Shown piece by piece: positions 44,501 to 54,313 of a DNA stretch of 64,000 nt. The notes below the pieces were generated by a model. The model had not been told where the DNA came from, did not search any database, and worked only from the letters and a program-made list of their open reading frames with translations. The stretch comes from Saprospiraceae bacterium (GTDB taxonomy: Bacteria > Bacteroidota > Bacteroidia > Chitinophagales > Saprospiraceae): contig JAWKLJ010000002.1 of the NCBI GenBank assembly GCA_041392805.1, positions 1,999,001-2,063,000 of the forward strand, given 5' to 3'. The translations under genes and the position numbers were made by a program. Position 1 is the first letter of the stretch, and the number at the start of each line of letters is the position of its first letter.

Positions 44501-46207
44501 ATGTATTCAAAAAACGCACTATTATTAGGCCTGATGTTCCTGCTATGGGCTTGCCAAGAAACGGAAACAGCCGATTTGGTATTGGTCAATGGCAATATCT
44601 ATACGGTTAATGCTGCCCAACCTACTGCCGAGGCCATTGCCATTAAAGACGGACGGATTATGCAAGTCGGAACAACGGCCGACATCGAGAAATTGAAAGA
44701 TGAAAAGACGACCAGCATTGATTTGGGGGGGGAATTTGCCATGCCTGGATTGATCGAAGGGCACGGGCACTTTTCGGGCCTTGGTCAAGGCCTGCTCAAC
44801 CTTAATTTTATTCGCGCCAAAAGTTGGGACGAAATTGTCGAAATGGTGGCAGAAGCGGCCAAAACAGCCAAACCAGGGGAATGGATCACCGGCCGCGGCT
44901 GGCACCAGGAGAAATGGCTAACGCCCCTAGATCGCGATGTATTGGGTTATCCGTACCATGATAAATTGAGTGAAATCTCACCAAACAATCCTGTCTTATT
45001 GGGCCATGCCAGCGGGCATTCGCTATTTGCCAATGCAAAAGCGATGGAATTGGCAGGGGTTTCGGCCGAAACACCCAATCCCAGTGGCGGAGAGATCGTC
45101 AGGGACTCAAGGGGAGAAGCCATTGGCGTATTTGAAGAAAGAGCGCAGGCGGTGATTCGCGCAGCCTATCAGGAATATGTCAATACCCTCTCGGATGACC
45201 AAAAGAAAGAAAATTGGCTAAAAGGAATTGAAGCAGCACAAAAAGAGTCACTGAAGTTTGGCATTACTTCTTTCCAGGATGCAGGATCTTCTTACCAGGA
45301 TATCAAGTGGTACCAGGAATTGGCAGAAAGTGGAAAATTGGATATGCGCTTGTGGGTCATGTTGCGCCATTCATATGATCGCATGAAGGATAACATGGCC
45401 GGTTTTCCGATTATCAATGCCGGAGATCATTTTTTTACCTGTAAAGCCATCAAATCAGAAGTGGACGGGGCCTTGGGATCATTCGGCGCCTGGCTATTGT
45501 CCTCCTACGACGACAAAACAGATTTTGTTGGGCAAAATACAACCCCTATTCCCGAGGTAGAGAAAATAGCGGATCTGGCCATTAATCATGACATGCAATT
45601 ATGCGTGCATGCCATAGGCGATAAGGCCAATCAGGTGGTCTTGGATATTTTCGATCGAAACTTCAAGGCACACCCCGATAAAACCGATTTACGCTGGCGC
45701 ATTGAACATGCCCAACATTTGGATCCTGCAGATATTCCACGATTTGGCGCGATGGGCGTAATTGCTTCCATGCAAGGCATCCATTGCACCTCTGATGCAC
45801 CATTTGTAGCAAAAAGGCTAGGGGTGGAGCGTGCTCAAAAAGGGGCTTATCCCTGGCGGTCATTATTGGACTCCGGCGCCAAGGTGGCAAACGGTACCGA
45901 TGTGCCAGTCGAAGATATTAATCCTTTTGAATGCCTTTATGCCTCAGTCACGAGGAAACGAGTCGATACCGGCTTGGAATTTTTCCCTGAGCAAAGTATG
46001 ACCCGCGAGGAAGCCTTGTACTCCTATACTTTATGGAATGCGTATGCCGCCTTCGAGGAAAACGATAAAGGATCACTGGAAGTAGGAAAATTGGCAGATA
46101 TAGTGGTGCTTAGTAAAGACCTTTCAAGCTGTAGCAATGAAGAGATGCTGGAGACAGAAGTCATCATGACCATGGTTGGGGGAAAAATTAAATACGCTAA
46201 AAATTGA
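44501..46207 (+). CDS. YtcJ-like metal-dependent amidohydrolase lipoprotein
   Basis: A 568-residue amidohydrolase-3/YtcJ-type hydrolase with a lipoprotein signal (LLLGLMFLLWAC, lipid Cys18). The beta-sandwich part begins ADLVLVNGNIYTVNAAQPTAEAIAIKDGRI. The first metal pair is His88-x-His90 in EGHGHF. Further ligands lie in CVHAIGDKANQVVLD and WRIEHAQHL, and the terminal Asp is in NGTDVPVEDINP. The closing YAAFEENDKGSLEVGKLADIVVLS is the usual family end. It acts on an N-acyl or imine-type substrate that cannot be named. Periplasmic or surface located. A dispersed repeat follows the gene. Confidence 0.93.
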   Translation: MYSKNALLLGLMFLLWACQETETADLVLVNGNIYTVNAAQPTAEAIAIKDGRIMQVGTTADIEKLKDEKTTSIDLGGEFAMPGLIEGHGHFSGLGQGLLNLNFIRAKSWDEIVEMVAEAAKTAKPGEWITGRGWHQEKWLTPLDRDVLGYPYHDKLSEISPNNPVLLGHASGHSLFANAKAMELAGVSAETPNPSGGEIVRDSRGEAIGVFEERAQAVIRAAYQEYVNTLSDDQKKENWLKGIEAAQKESLKFGITSFQDAGSSYQDIKWYQELAESGKLDMRLWVMLRHSYDRMKDNMAGFPIINAGDHFFTCKAIKSEVDGALGSFGAWLLSSYDDKTDFVGQNTTPIPEVEKIADLAINHDMQLCVHAIGDKANQVVLDIFDRNFKAHPDKTDLRWRIEHAQHLDPADIPRFGAMGVIASMQGIHCTSDAPFVAKRLGVERAQKGAYPWRSLLDSGAKVANGTDVPVEDINPFECLYASVTRKRVDTGLEFFPEQSMTREEALYSYTLWNAYAAFEENDKGSLEVGKLADIVVLSKDLSSCSNEEMLETEVIMTMVGGKIKYAKN

Positions 46208-46242
46208 TCAGAGAACCCAAATTAATAAATGAGGGGGGAGCA

Positions 46243-46322
46243 TAATTTAAAACGCTGAAAATCAAAACGAAAACTTAGGAATTCGTGAACATTCGTGTCA
46301 ATTCGTGGCTTACCTTTTTTTT
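46243..46322 (-). repeat. dispersed intergenic repeat, copy B
   Basis: Inverted copy of the 80-bp sequence at 25033-25112, differing at a handful of positions. It continues to the right into ATTAGCACGAATTCCACGAATT-like text that resembles the left flank of copy A. It sits between the amidohydrolase and P450 genes and ends about 35 bp before the P450 start codon, so it may contribute to its leader. Confidence 0.75.
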
Positions 46323-46356
46323 AGCCACGAATTAGCACGAATTCCACGAATTATTT

Positions 46357-47739
46357 ATGCCCCCTCAATTAATAAATCAAATCATTTTGAAACTTGACTT
46401 AAACGCCCGCTTCAAGTCCATTCAATTTGCCTTAAAATTTGCCAAAAACCCCATACCAGGTATGTTGGCAAATTTTGAGCGAAAGGGGCCTACCTTCAAC
46501 ACCTATCTTGGGGGCATCCAACCCTCACTTATGACCAAAGACCCTGAAATTATTCGGCATGTTTTGCAGAAAAACCATCGGAATTACATCAAAACACCGA
46601 TGATTTTTGAAAAACTCCGCCAGTTTTTGGGAAATGGTTTATTGACAAGTGAAGGCGCTTATTGGTTGCAACAAAGACGCTTGATCCAGCCTGGGTTTCA
46701 TCGGCAACGCCTTACGGCTTTGGTGGAGATCATGGACCAGGTGATTAAGGAAGCTGATGATAAACTCCAGGCATCCATTCAAAAAGGAGCACCGGTAGAT
46801 GTTTATCAGATGATGATGCATTTAGCTTTTGGAATTGTGAGTCGATCCTTGTTTAGCACCGAAGTAGCCGCCGATAAGTTAGACTTCCTGAGTTATAGTT
46901 TGACAACCATACAAGCTTTTTTAGTGCGGCAAATCCGACAGCCCTTTCTCAATCCTTGGTTTAAACTTTCTGGGCAATTGAAAAAACATATTGACCTAAG
47001 CAAGGCAGCAGATGAGATTATTTTAGACCTTATCCGGCGTAGACGAGAAGCGACTGGCGACTATGATGATTTGTTGCAAATGCTATTGGAGGCCAGGTAT
47101 GAAGATACAGGAGAAGGAATGACCGATCAGCAATTATTGGAAGAAGTAAATATTATCATGACTGCCGGACATGAAACCTCTGCTAATGCCTTGTCTTGGA
47201 TATTTTATTTATTGGCCCAGCATCCAGAAATTGTACATCGTCTGCAAAAAGAATTGGCAATGGTTTTGGGAGATAGACCCCTCTCTTTTGCAGACCTTCC
47301 GCAGTTGGTGTATACCAGCCAAGTCATTGAGGAAGGTATGCGGCTTTATCCCCCGGCCTGGGTCACCGACCGCATGGCCATAGCGGATGATGAAGTGAAT
47401 GGTGTGTCCATTCCGAAGGATTATATGGCCGTTTTAGTCATTTATGCTTTGCACCATGACCCCAAATACTGGCCGGAGCCCGAGTCTTTTAACCCTGATC
47501 GTTTTGATCCCGAAAAGAAAAAGCAGCAGGTTCCTTATACCTATTTGCCTTTTGGCGGGGGCCCTCGGCTTTGTATCGGCAATAACTTTGCTATGATGGA
47601 AATGCAAATGGTATTGGCTTATTTTCTGCGAAAATATGGGCTAAGTTTAGTGCTGGGACAACAGGTTGAAATGCTGCCTTTGGTAACGCTTCGACCTAAA
47701 AATGGTATTCAAATATACTTCCAAAAAAAGCATATTTGA
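46357..47739 (+). CDS. cytochrome P450
   Basis: A 460-residue soluble class I-like P450 (CYP102/CYP110-like appearance). The oxygen-binding I helix is MTAGHETSANALSW. The K-helix ExxR is in EEGMRLYPPAWV, followed by FNPDRFDPEK. The heme loop is PFGGGPRLCIGNNFA with axial Cys406. The N-terminus lacks a membrane anchor. It is expected to hydroxylate a lipophilic substrate such as a fatty acid or terpenoid. No reductase is adjacent; a [2Fe-2S] ferredoxin is encoded at 22637 but not linked. It is monocistronic, followed by a 1.2-kb gap. Confidence 0.95.
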   Translation: MPPQLINQIILKLDLNARFKSIQFALKFAKNPIPGMLANFERKGPTFNTYLGGIQPSLMTKDPEIIRHVLQKNHRNYIKTPMIFEKLRQFLGNGLLTSEGAYWLQQRRLIQPGFHRQRLTALVEIMDQVIKEADDKLQASIQKGAPVDVYQMMMHLAFGIVSRSLFSTEVAADKLDFLSYSLTTIQAFLVRQIRQPFLNPWFKLSGQLKKHIDLSKAADEIILDLIRRRREATGDYDDLLQMLLEARYEDTGEGMTDQQLLEEVNIIMTAGHETSANALSWIFYLLAQHPEIVHRLQKELAMVLGDRPLSFADLPQLVYTSQVIEEGMRLYPPAWVTDRMAIADDEVNGVSIPKDYMAVLVIYALHHDPKYWPEPESFNPDRFDPEKKKQQVPYTYLPFGGGPRLCIGNNFAMMEMQMVLAYFLRKYGLSLVLGQQVEMLPLVTLRPKNGIQIYFQKKHI

Positions 47740-48904
47740 AAAAAAGTATTAATAACATGTAATAAATTTGTTAAATTCGATTATGGTTTGTATTTTGTGG
47801 TTCAGTCGTAAAAAAAACATTTCCCCCCCTTAGAAAATTAGGCTTATACTGTTGTATAAGTAACCTTCCGGTCTAATTCATCCAATTAGAAAAGTTATAG
47901 TCCCTATATTGATTTACACTTTATTTTAAAAAAAAAGAAACTGGTCAACCAAGTTGAATTCTTAATGGCAATACTAAGCAAGACATGGTCTCATTTCAAC
48001 ATTTTTAAATACTTGCCTTTGTTCATTACCCTCAACTATCGGTGATCCTGTGTAATAAAATGGTTTTTCATTTCATGCTGTAGCATTGGAATGAAATATT
48101 AACCTACAAACAAATAAACACAAGGGTTATGAATAGTACTACGACTTGTAGCCTTCCCTTATTTTTCAACCACAAGAAAAAAATAAGATGTATCATTTCC
48201 AATAAACATCATTTCAAATGGTATGCCTTATCTAAGGATTAACCTTGTTAATCTGAATCTGTTTTATGTATTTAATTCTCTCCAAGGAAACCTGATATTT
48301 CAATAACAACAAACTTGTTTTGTTCTCCCTGTTGGGTTGGACACGACTTTCCATACTGTTTTGTCAAGTAGGCGAACGGTAGGATTGTAGTAATAATGTC
48401 CCTCTTATATTTTATATTGATTTTAAAGCGCTCAGCGTTTGATTAATGGTGTGGGTGTCAATATTTTGGACCCTTAAGGCTTTTAATTTATGCGCTCAGT
48501 GATCATTTAACGGCAAAAATACTTAGGCATTAAATAATCATTCTAACGGCATGTTGCATTGATGTAACATGTGTTAGGGCTGTTTCTCTATTGCCATACA
48601 ATTGACGATTATTTGATTTGTCTTTTACTAGTAAAATTGGAATGAATATTTGCCTGCATGGCAATTTAAAATGAATTTATAGTTCTACAAAACATGACCT
48701 CAGTTACAAACCCTAGGCAACACACAAACTATTCTTGGCATAGACCATTTGTTTATGCCTATACTGCTTTGCAGTGCCTATTCCGTAGTCCCCCGCCCTT
48801 GTTTTGTTTCTGTTCAATGAATATTGAAAGTATTAAATAAATGTATAACCGCTATGTCTTTGGTCGAGGCATAGCTATCCCAGTTTTAACCTAAACTAAG
48901 CTTT
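47740..48904. other. 1.2-kb non-coding leader region of the giant gene
   Basis: AT-rich, with no open frame I would support. Structured elements: an extended dyad at 48543-48577, CTAAC...CATGTT-G-CAT-TG-ATG-T-AACATG...GTTAG (11 outer and 3 inner pairs, one mismatch), and two copies of GCGCTCAG(C/T)G at 48428-48437 and 48492-48501. I found no convincing -33/-7 promoter. Given its length in front of a very large surface-protein gene, it may hold promoters, regulator sites and a long 5' leader. Confidence 0.5.
48543..48577. promoter_or_regulatory. extended palindrome upstream of the giant gene
   Basis: A 35-bp imperfect dyad: outer arms CTAAC (48543-48547) and GTTAG (48573-48577), inner CATGTT (48550-48555) and AACATG (48566-48571), core CAT-TG-ATG. 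Plausible as a binding site for a dimeric regulator or as an RNA hairpin; no direct evidence for either. It lies about 330 bp upstream of the giant gene. Confidence 0.4.
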
Positions 48905-51775
48905 ATGTGTAACTCTACAAATCCTGAATTTAAGCGTCATGTTGTTCAACGTTTTAATTTAATTTCAAAACAATGGTTGTTCCGGAGGTTTTTATCCCTT
49001 GGAATAATGCTCTTTCTGGGCCTTGGAAGTACATTCCTATATGGACAGTGTCCCGATCCTGTTATTTGCGACAACGGATACACAACTATAATAGACTTGT
49101 CTACAATACCCGTATGTGATCCCAATTCACCAAGCGGAGTTGTTTTTGATGGAAAACCGGGACAGAATGCAGACTGTACAGATAATCTCGGCTATAATTG
49201 TTGGCAATATAAAATTCAAAGACCTCCGGGTTCACTCACCCAGCAGTTTACCATAAAACTCGGTCAAGGACAAAGTTGTAATGGAGAACTAGATGCTTCA
49301 TATGTTTCAATTGATGGAACCTGCACGCAATTATCGGCTGGAGGTTCTCAAACAGAAGTGACTTTCACATATCCAATTGGGGTTGATGAGATTACGTTAT
49401 TTATGTGTGTAAATTCTGCGGGTTGGACTAGCATGTGTAATTTATGTACAGAACCGCCACCTTGTACCCCAGCGGCTACATGCCTATTAAGTGATATTAA
49501 TGAGGTTGTTTGTTTGCCTGATGTATGCGAAGTTCCTGTGGCCTTTACGAACCCTGCTGATGTTTTTGACATTAGTGGTTGTACTGGCTCAACTTTGCAA
49601 TTATCGCATACTGATCTAGGTGATACGGATTGTGCAGGCGGTTTGGATTTTGTGCGAACCTATATTTTATCCTTTTTAGATAAAGATGGAGTTTATCAAC
49701 CTTTTAAAGAATGTGTCCAAAATATTAAGGTTGATGTTTTTGAAAGTCCGAGTTGTTCCATTACGAATGAGTCTAATGAATCTTGCGGAGGAGCTGAAGA
49801 TGGTTCATTTGAACTAACCGTTTCAGGAGGAGCAGGTCCTTATGATTATACAGTAACAGGGGCCATAAATGGCCTCGTTACCAGTGGGACGAATGTAGGA
49901 AGTATTGTAAACCTTCTTATATCAGGACTCAAGAGTGATACCTATACCGTAGAGGTGACTGATAACAATGGCTGTTCTTCTTCCTGTAATACTTCTATAA
50001 ATATTTCATCAGATTTCCAATGTGAGTCTTTTACCTTTATTGTAGGGGTAAGCTGTGAAGGGGATGGGGAAGATGGCTCTGCTACAGCAAATGCAAGCGG
50101 AGGAACACCTCCTTATGATTATTTATGGGACAATGGTGAAATAACACAAACAGCTACCCAATTAGATGCTGGTGAACACGATGTTCTCATTACAGATGAT
50201 GTTGGATGTGAGATTACGTGTACAGTTGATATTCCTGAAGCTACTGGCTGTTGTGAGTTATTTGTTGTTTGTAGCCCAGTAGAAACAAATATAGATTGTA
50301 ATAATCCCATCCCCGCAGCTGCAAGTACAGAAGCTGAATTTGAAGCTATATTTGGGGATGTAATTACAGGTACTCCCTGTAATCCCTTATCCATTACGAG
50401 TAACGCAGTTACCCCAGACTACTGTACGAATGGTAGCCAAGTGGTAAGGACTTATACGGTAACAGATGGAGTAACTAGCGTAGAGTGTACGCATACCTTT
50501 AATATAGTTTATACACCGCCGACATTATCCGATTGTCCTGGCAATGTAACCTTAGATGGTTGTACGGATCAGACAGCGCTGGACAATGCTTGGAATATTT
50601 GGATTGCAGAACTAAATGGGATGTCCACCAATGGACTTTGTAATCCAACGCTTTCCTACAATCCTCCTTTAGGCAACCTGACTAAACCCACAATTTGCGG
50701 GAATGTTCAAAGTAGCCAACAAGTTATAGTTACAGCAGATGATGGTTGTCAGCAAGTAAGCTGTACAACTACTTTTGTTTTACAAACATATCCAGGTGGC
50801 TTAGCCTTGGATGACTGTCCCGTTCCAGTAGAGTTGGATGGCTGTACAGCAGATGCAGCGGTTACGACGGCGTGGGATGCGTGGATCGCGTCCTTGGAGG
50901 CGATGGAAGCGACTGGAGGTTGCAGCCCAGTGGTTAGCTATGACCCACCGTTGGATCAATTGGTACAACCCTCGCAGTGTGGAGAGGGAGATATCGTAAT
51001 CACAGTAAAAGTTAAGGCGACCGACCTATGTGATGAAAAAGAATGCAGTTCCAGTTTCACGTTGAAAGCGTACCCAGGTGACTTGGTCTTGGATGACTGT
51101 CCCGTTCCAGTGGAGTTAGACGGCTGTACAGCAGATGCAGCGGTTACGACAGCATGGGATGCGTGGATTGCGTCCTTGGAGGCGATGGAAGCGGCTGGCG
51201 GTTGTAGCCCAGTAGTGAGCTATGATCCACCCTTGGATCAATTGGTACAACCATCGCAGTGTGGAGAGGGCGATATCGTGATCACTGTAAAGGTTAAGGC
51301 GACCGATCTATGTGATGAAAAAGAATGCAGTACCAGTTTCACGTTGAAAGCGTACCCAGGTGACTTGGTCTTGGATGACTGTCCCGTTCCAGTGGAGTTA
51401 GACGGCTGTACAGCAGATGCAGCGGTTACGACAGCATGGGATGCGTGGATTGCGTCCTTGGAGGCGATGGAAGCGGCTGGCGGTTGTAGCCCAGTAGTGA
51501 GCTATGATCCACCCTTGGATCAATTGGTACAACCATCGCAGTGTGGAGAGGGCGATATCGTGATCACTGTAAAGGTTAAGGCGACCGATCTATGTGATGA
51601 AAAAGAATGCAGTACCAGTTTCACGTTGAAAGCGTACCCAGGTGACTTGGTCTTGGATGACTGTCCCGTTCCAGTAGAGTTGGATGGCTGTACAGCAGAT
51701 GCAGCGGTTACGACAGCATGCATGGGATGCGTGGATTGCGTCCTTGGAGGCGATGAAAGCAACAGGCGGTTGTAG
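48905..51775 (+). CDS. giant surface protein, fragment 1 (N-terminal)
   Basis: Opens with MCNSTNPEFKRHVVQRFNL, an unusually long basic n-region before the hydrophobic signal core (LSLGIMLFLGLGSTFLYG). A Cys-rich segment, two SprB-like repeats with GGAGPYDYTVTG and GGTPPYDYLWDNG cores, a bridging domain, one divergent 94-residue unit and four closely related units follow. The frame is correct up to about 51720. There the sequence CATG is tandemly duplicated, and the last 18 or so codons before the stop are out of frame. Confidence 0.8.
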   Translation: MCNSTNPEFKRHVVQRFNLISKQWLFRRFLSLGIMLFLGLGSTFLYGQCPDPVICDNGYTTIIDLSTIPVCDPNSPSGVVFDGKPGQNADCTDNLGYNCWQYKIQRPPGSLTQQFTIKLGQGQSCNGELDASYVSIDGTCTQLSAGGSQTEVTFTYPIGVDEITLFMCVNSAGWTSMCNLCTEPPPCTPAATCLLSDINEVVCLPDVCEVPVAFTNPADVFDISGCTGSTLQLSHTDLGDTDCAGGLDFVRTYILSFLDKDGVYQPFKECVQNIKVDVFESPSCSITNESNESCGGAEDGSFELTVSGGAGPYDYTVTGAINGLVTSGTNVGSIVNLLISGLKSDTYTVEVTDNNGCSSSCNTSINISSDFQCESFTFIVGVSCEGDGEDGSATANASGGTPPYDYLWDNGEITQTATQLDAGEHDVLITDDVGCEITCTVDIPEATGCCELFVVCSPVETNIDCNNPIPAAASTEAEFEAIFGDVITGTPCNPLSITSNAVTPDYCTNGSQVVRTYTVTDGVTSVECTHTFNIVYTPPTLSDCPGNVTLDGCTDQTALDNAWNIWIAELNGMSTNGLCNPTLSYNPPLGNLTKPTICGNVQSSQQVIVTADDGCQQVSCTTTFVLQTYPGGLALDDCPVPVELDGCTADAAVTTAWDAWIASLEAMEATGGCSPVVSYDPPLDQLVQPSQCGEGDIVITVKVKATDLCDEKECSSSFTLKAYPGDLVLDDCPVPVELDGCTADAAVTTAWDAWIASLEAMEAAGGCSPVVSYDPPLDQLVQPSQCGEGDIVITVKVKATDLCDEKECSTSFTLKAYPGDLVLDDCPVPVELDGCTADAAVTTAWDAWIASLEAMEAAGGCSPVVSYDPPLDQLVQPSQCGEGDIVITVKVKATDLCDEKECSTSFTLKAYPGDLVLDDCPVPVELDGCTADAAVTTACMGCVDCVLGGDESNRRL

Positions 51776-53453
51776 CCCAGTAGTGAGCTATGATCCACCC
51801 ATGGATCAATTGTCACAACCATCTCAGTGTGGGAATGGCGATATCGTGATCACCGTAAAAGTAACAGCTACCGACCTATGTGATGAAAAAGAATGCAGTT
51901 CCAGTTTCACGTTGAAAGCGTACCCAGGTGACTTGGTCTTGGATGACTGTCCCGTTCCAGTAGAGTTGGATGGCTGTACAGCAGATGCAGCGGTTACGAC
52001 GGCATGGGATGCGTGGATTGCGTCCTTGGAGGCGATGGAAGCAACAGGCGGTTGCAGCCCAGTGGTGAACTATGACCCACCGTTGGATCAATTGGTACAA
52101 CCCTCGCAGTGTGGGAATGAAGATATCGTAATCACGGTCAAAGTAACTGCGACCGATTTATGTGATGAGAAAGAATGCACGACTAGTTTCACCTTGAAAG
52201 CGTATCCAGATGATTTATCTTTATCAGCGTGTCCGGAAAAAACGCTGGTCGGCTGCTCAACGCAAGGCGAAATTAATACGGCTTTTGCGGCGTGGATAGC
52301 CGATATACAAGCGATCACAATAGGAGGCAGTTGCAGCCCGACCTTAAAATATGAACCGGCGTTGAATACGTTGGTGGCCCCGACACAGTGTCAAGGAACA
52401 GATAAAGTAGTCAAAGTAATGATCATGGACTTATGCGAAAGCGTAAGCTGTGAAGCTAAATTCATACTGGAGGCACCACCAAGTGCTCCTACCTTGGATG
52501 CCTGTCCAATTGATCCTAATTTGGATGGCTGTACGGCAGATGCAGCTATTGCTACTGCGTGGGATACTTGGATTACCGCATTAGAAGACATGAGTGCTGC
52601 TGGCGGCTGCTCACCAGCAGTGAGCTATGATCCACCGTTGGATCAATTGGTACAACCAGCTGAGTGTGGAGAAGGTCAACAACAAGTGAGTGTAAAGGTT
52701 ACTTTGACAGATTTGTGCGGAAGTACAAGTTGTACGGCGACCTTTACAGTAGGAGCCTATCCAGGCGACTTAGCCTTGGATGACTGTCCCGTTCCAGTAG
52801 AGTTGGATGGCTGTACAGCAGATGCAGCTGTTACGACCGCATGGGATAGCTGGATAGCGTCCTTGGAGGCGATGAAAGCAACAGGCGGTTGCAGCCCAGC
52901 AGTGAGCTATGATCCACCGTTAGATCAATTGGTACAACCATCTCAGTGTGGGAATGGCGATATCGTGATCACTGTAAAAGTTAAGGCGACCGATCTATGT
53001 GATGAGAAAGAATGCAGTAGCAGTTTCACCTTGAAAGCATACCCAGGTGACTTGGCCTTGGATGCTTGTCCAGTTCCAGTAGAGTTGGATGGCTGTACAG
53101 CAGATGCAGCGATTACGACCGCGTGGGATGCGTGGATCGCGTCCTTGGAGGCGATGAAAGCAACGGGCGGTTGTAGCCCAGTAGTGAGCTACGATCCACC
53201 CTTGGATCAATTGTCACAACCATCTCAGTGTGGGAATGGCGATATCGTGATCACCGTAAAAGTAACCGCTACTGATTTATGTGATGAGAAAGAATGCAGT
53301 AGCAGCTTCACCTTGAAAGCTTACCCAGGAGATTTGGTGTTGGATGACTGTCCAGAACCAGTAGAGTTGGATGGTTGTACAGCAGATGCAGCTGTTACGA
53401 CCGCGTGGGATAGCTGGATCGCATCCTTAGCGGCGATGAAATCCAGTTTGTAA
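51684..53453 (+). CDS. giant surface protein, fragment 2
   Basis: The correct frame resumes after the CATG duplication (about 51725). The fragment contains repeat units of three kinds: the main type (DDCPVPVELDGCTADAAVTTAW), a divergent type (SLSACPEKTLVGCSTQGEINTAFAAW) and a third (TLDACPIDPNLDGCTADAAIATAW). It ends at a TAA created by loss of 5 nt after codon AGT at 53445-53447. Alignment with sister units shows the missing bases encode Gly-Ser before Cys. The open start before 51725 is spurious. Confidence 0.75.
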   Translation: MAVQQMQRLRQHAWDAWIASLEAMKATGGCSPVVSYDPPMDQLSQPSQCGNGDIVITVKVTATDLCDEKECSSSFTLKAYPGDLVLDDCPVPVELDGCTADAAVTTAWDAWIASLEAMEATGGCSPVVNYDPPLDQLVQPSQCGNEDIVITVKVTATDLCDEKECTTSFTLKAYPDDLSLSACPEKTLVGCSTQGEINTAFAAWIADIQAITIGGSCSPTLKYEPALNTLVAPTQCQGTDKVVKVMIMDLCESVSCEAKFILEAPPSAPTLDACPIDPNLDGCTADAAIATAWDTWITALEDMSAAGGCSPAVSYDPPLDQLVQPAECGEGQQQVSVKVTLTDLCGSTSCTATFTVGAYPGDLALDDCPVPVELDGCTADAAVTTAWDSWIASLEAMKATGGCSPAVSYDPPLDQLVQPSQCGNGDIVITVKVKATDLCDEKECSSSFTLKAYPGDLALDACPVPVELDGCTADAAITTAWDAWIASLEAMKATGGCSPVVSYDPPLDQLSQPSQCGNGDIVITVKVTATDLCDEKECSSSFTLKAYPGDLVLDDCPEPVELDGCTADAAVTTAWDSWIASLAAMKSSL

Positions 53454-53554
53454 TTCTACGGTATATGATCCACCCTTGGATCAATTGGTACAACCGACGC
53501 AGTGCGGCGATCAGGATGTGACGGTGACGGTCAAAGTGACAGCTAGCGATCTAT

Positions 53555-54313
53555 GTGATAAGAAAAGAATGCACGACTAGTTTCACCTTGAAAGCGTATC
53601 CAAATGATCTATCATTATCTGATTGCCCATCGGAAACGCTAGAGGGATGTTCTACCCAAGCAGAGATAGACATCGCCTTTGCGGCGTGGATAGCCGATAT
53701 ACAAGCGATCACAATAGGAGGCAGAGCCGGATTGAATACGTTGATCGCCCCGACGCAGTGTCAGGGAACGGATAAAGTAGTCAAAGTAATGATCCCGACT
53801 TTAAAATATGAGCCGGAGTTGAATACGTTGATCGCCCCGACGCAGTGTCAGGGAACGGATAAAGTAGTCAAAGTAATGATCATGGACTTATGCGAAAGCG
53901 TAAGCTGTGAGGCTAAATTCATACTGGAGGCTCCTCCAAGTGCTCCTACCTTGGATGCCTGCCCAAGTGATCCAAATTTGGATGGCTGTACAGCAGATGC
54001 TGCTATTGCTACTGCATGGGATACTTGGATTACCGCATTAGAAAACATGAGTGCTGCTGGCGGCTGCTCACCAGCAGTGAGCTATGATCCACCGTTGGAT
54101 CAATTGGTACAACCAGCTGAGTGTGGAGAAGGTCAACAACAAGTGAGTGTAAAGGTTACTTTGACAGATTTGTGCGGAAGTACAAGCTGTACGGCGACCT
54201 TTACAGTAGGAGCCTATCCAGGCGACTTAGCCTTGGATGCTTGTCCACAACCAGTAGAGTTGGATGGTTGCACAGCAGATGAAGCGGTAGGTACGCAACT
54301 GCAACCGATGTGA
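53555..54313 (+). CDS. giant surface protein, fragment 3
   Basis: Regains frame after an extra A in the AAAA run at 53563-53566; the 100 bp before it (53449-53562) code in another frame for the rest of the same repeat unit. Within it, about 70 nt ending GTAATGATC are duplicated almost exactly (about 53728-53793 and 53811-53880), replacing part of a unit in frame. The fragment ends in scrambled sequence from about 54289. Confidence 0.7.
   Translation: MIRKECTTSFTLKAYPNDLSLSDCPSETLEGCSTQAEIDIAFAAWIADIQAITIGGRAGLNTLIAPTQCQGTDKVVKVMIPTLKYEPELNTLIAPTQCQGTDKVVKVMIMDLCESVSCEAKFILEAPPSAPTLDACPSDPNLDGCTADAAIATAWDTWITALENMSAAGGCSPAVSYDPPLDQLVQPAECGEGQQQVSVKVTLTDLCGSTSCTATFTVGAYPGDLALDACPQPVELDGCTADEAVGTQLQPM

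Noticed and set aside
22637..47739. Ferredoxin and cytochrome P450 as one redox system
   Set aside because: They are 23 kb apart, on opposite strands, and have no shared context. Pairing would be speculation.
48129..48240. Short plus-strand frame starting MNSTTTCSLPLFF in the giant gene's leader
   Set aside because: About 35 codons, no recognisable features, no conserved context, in a region with compositional signs of non-coding DNA.
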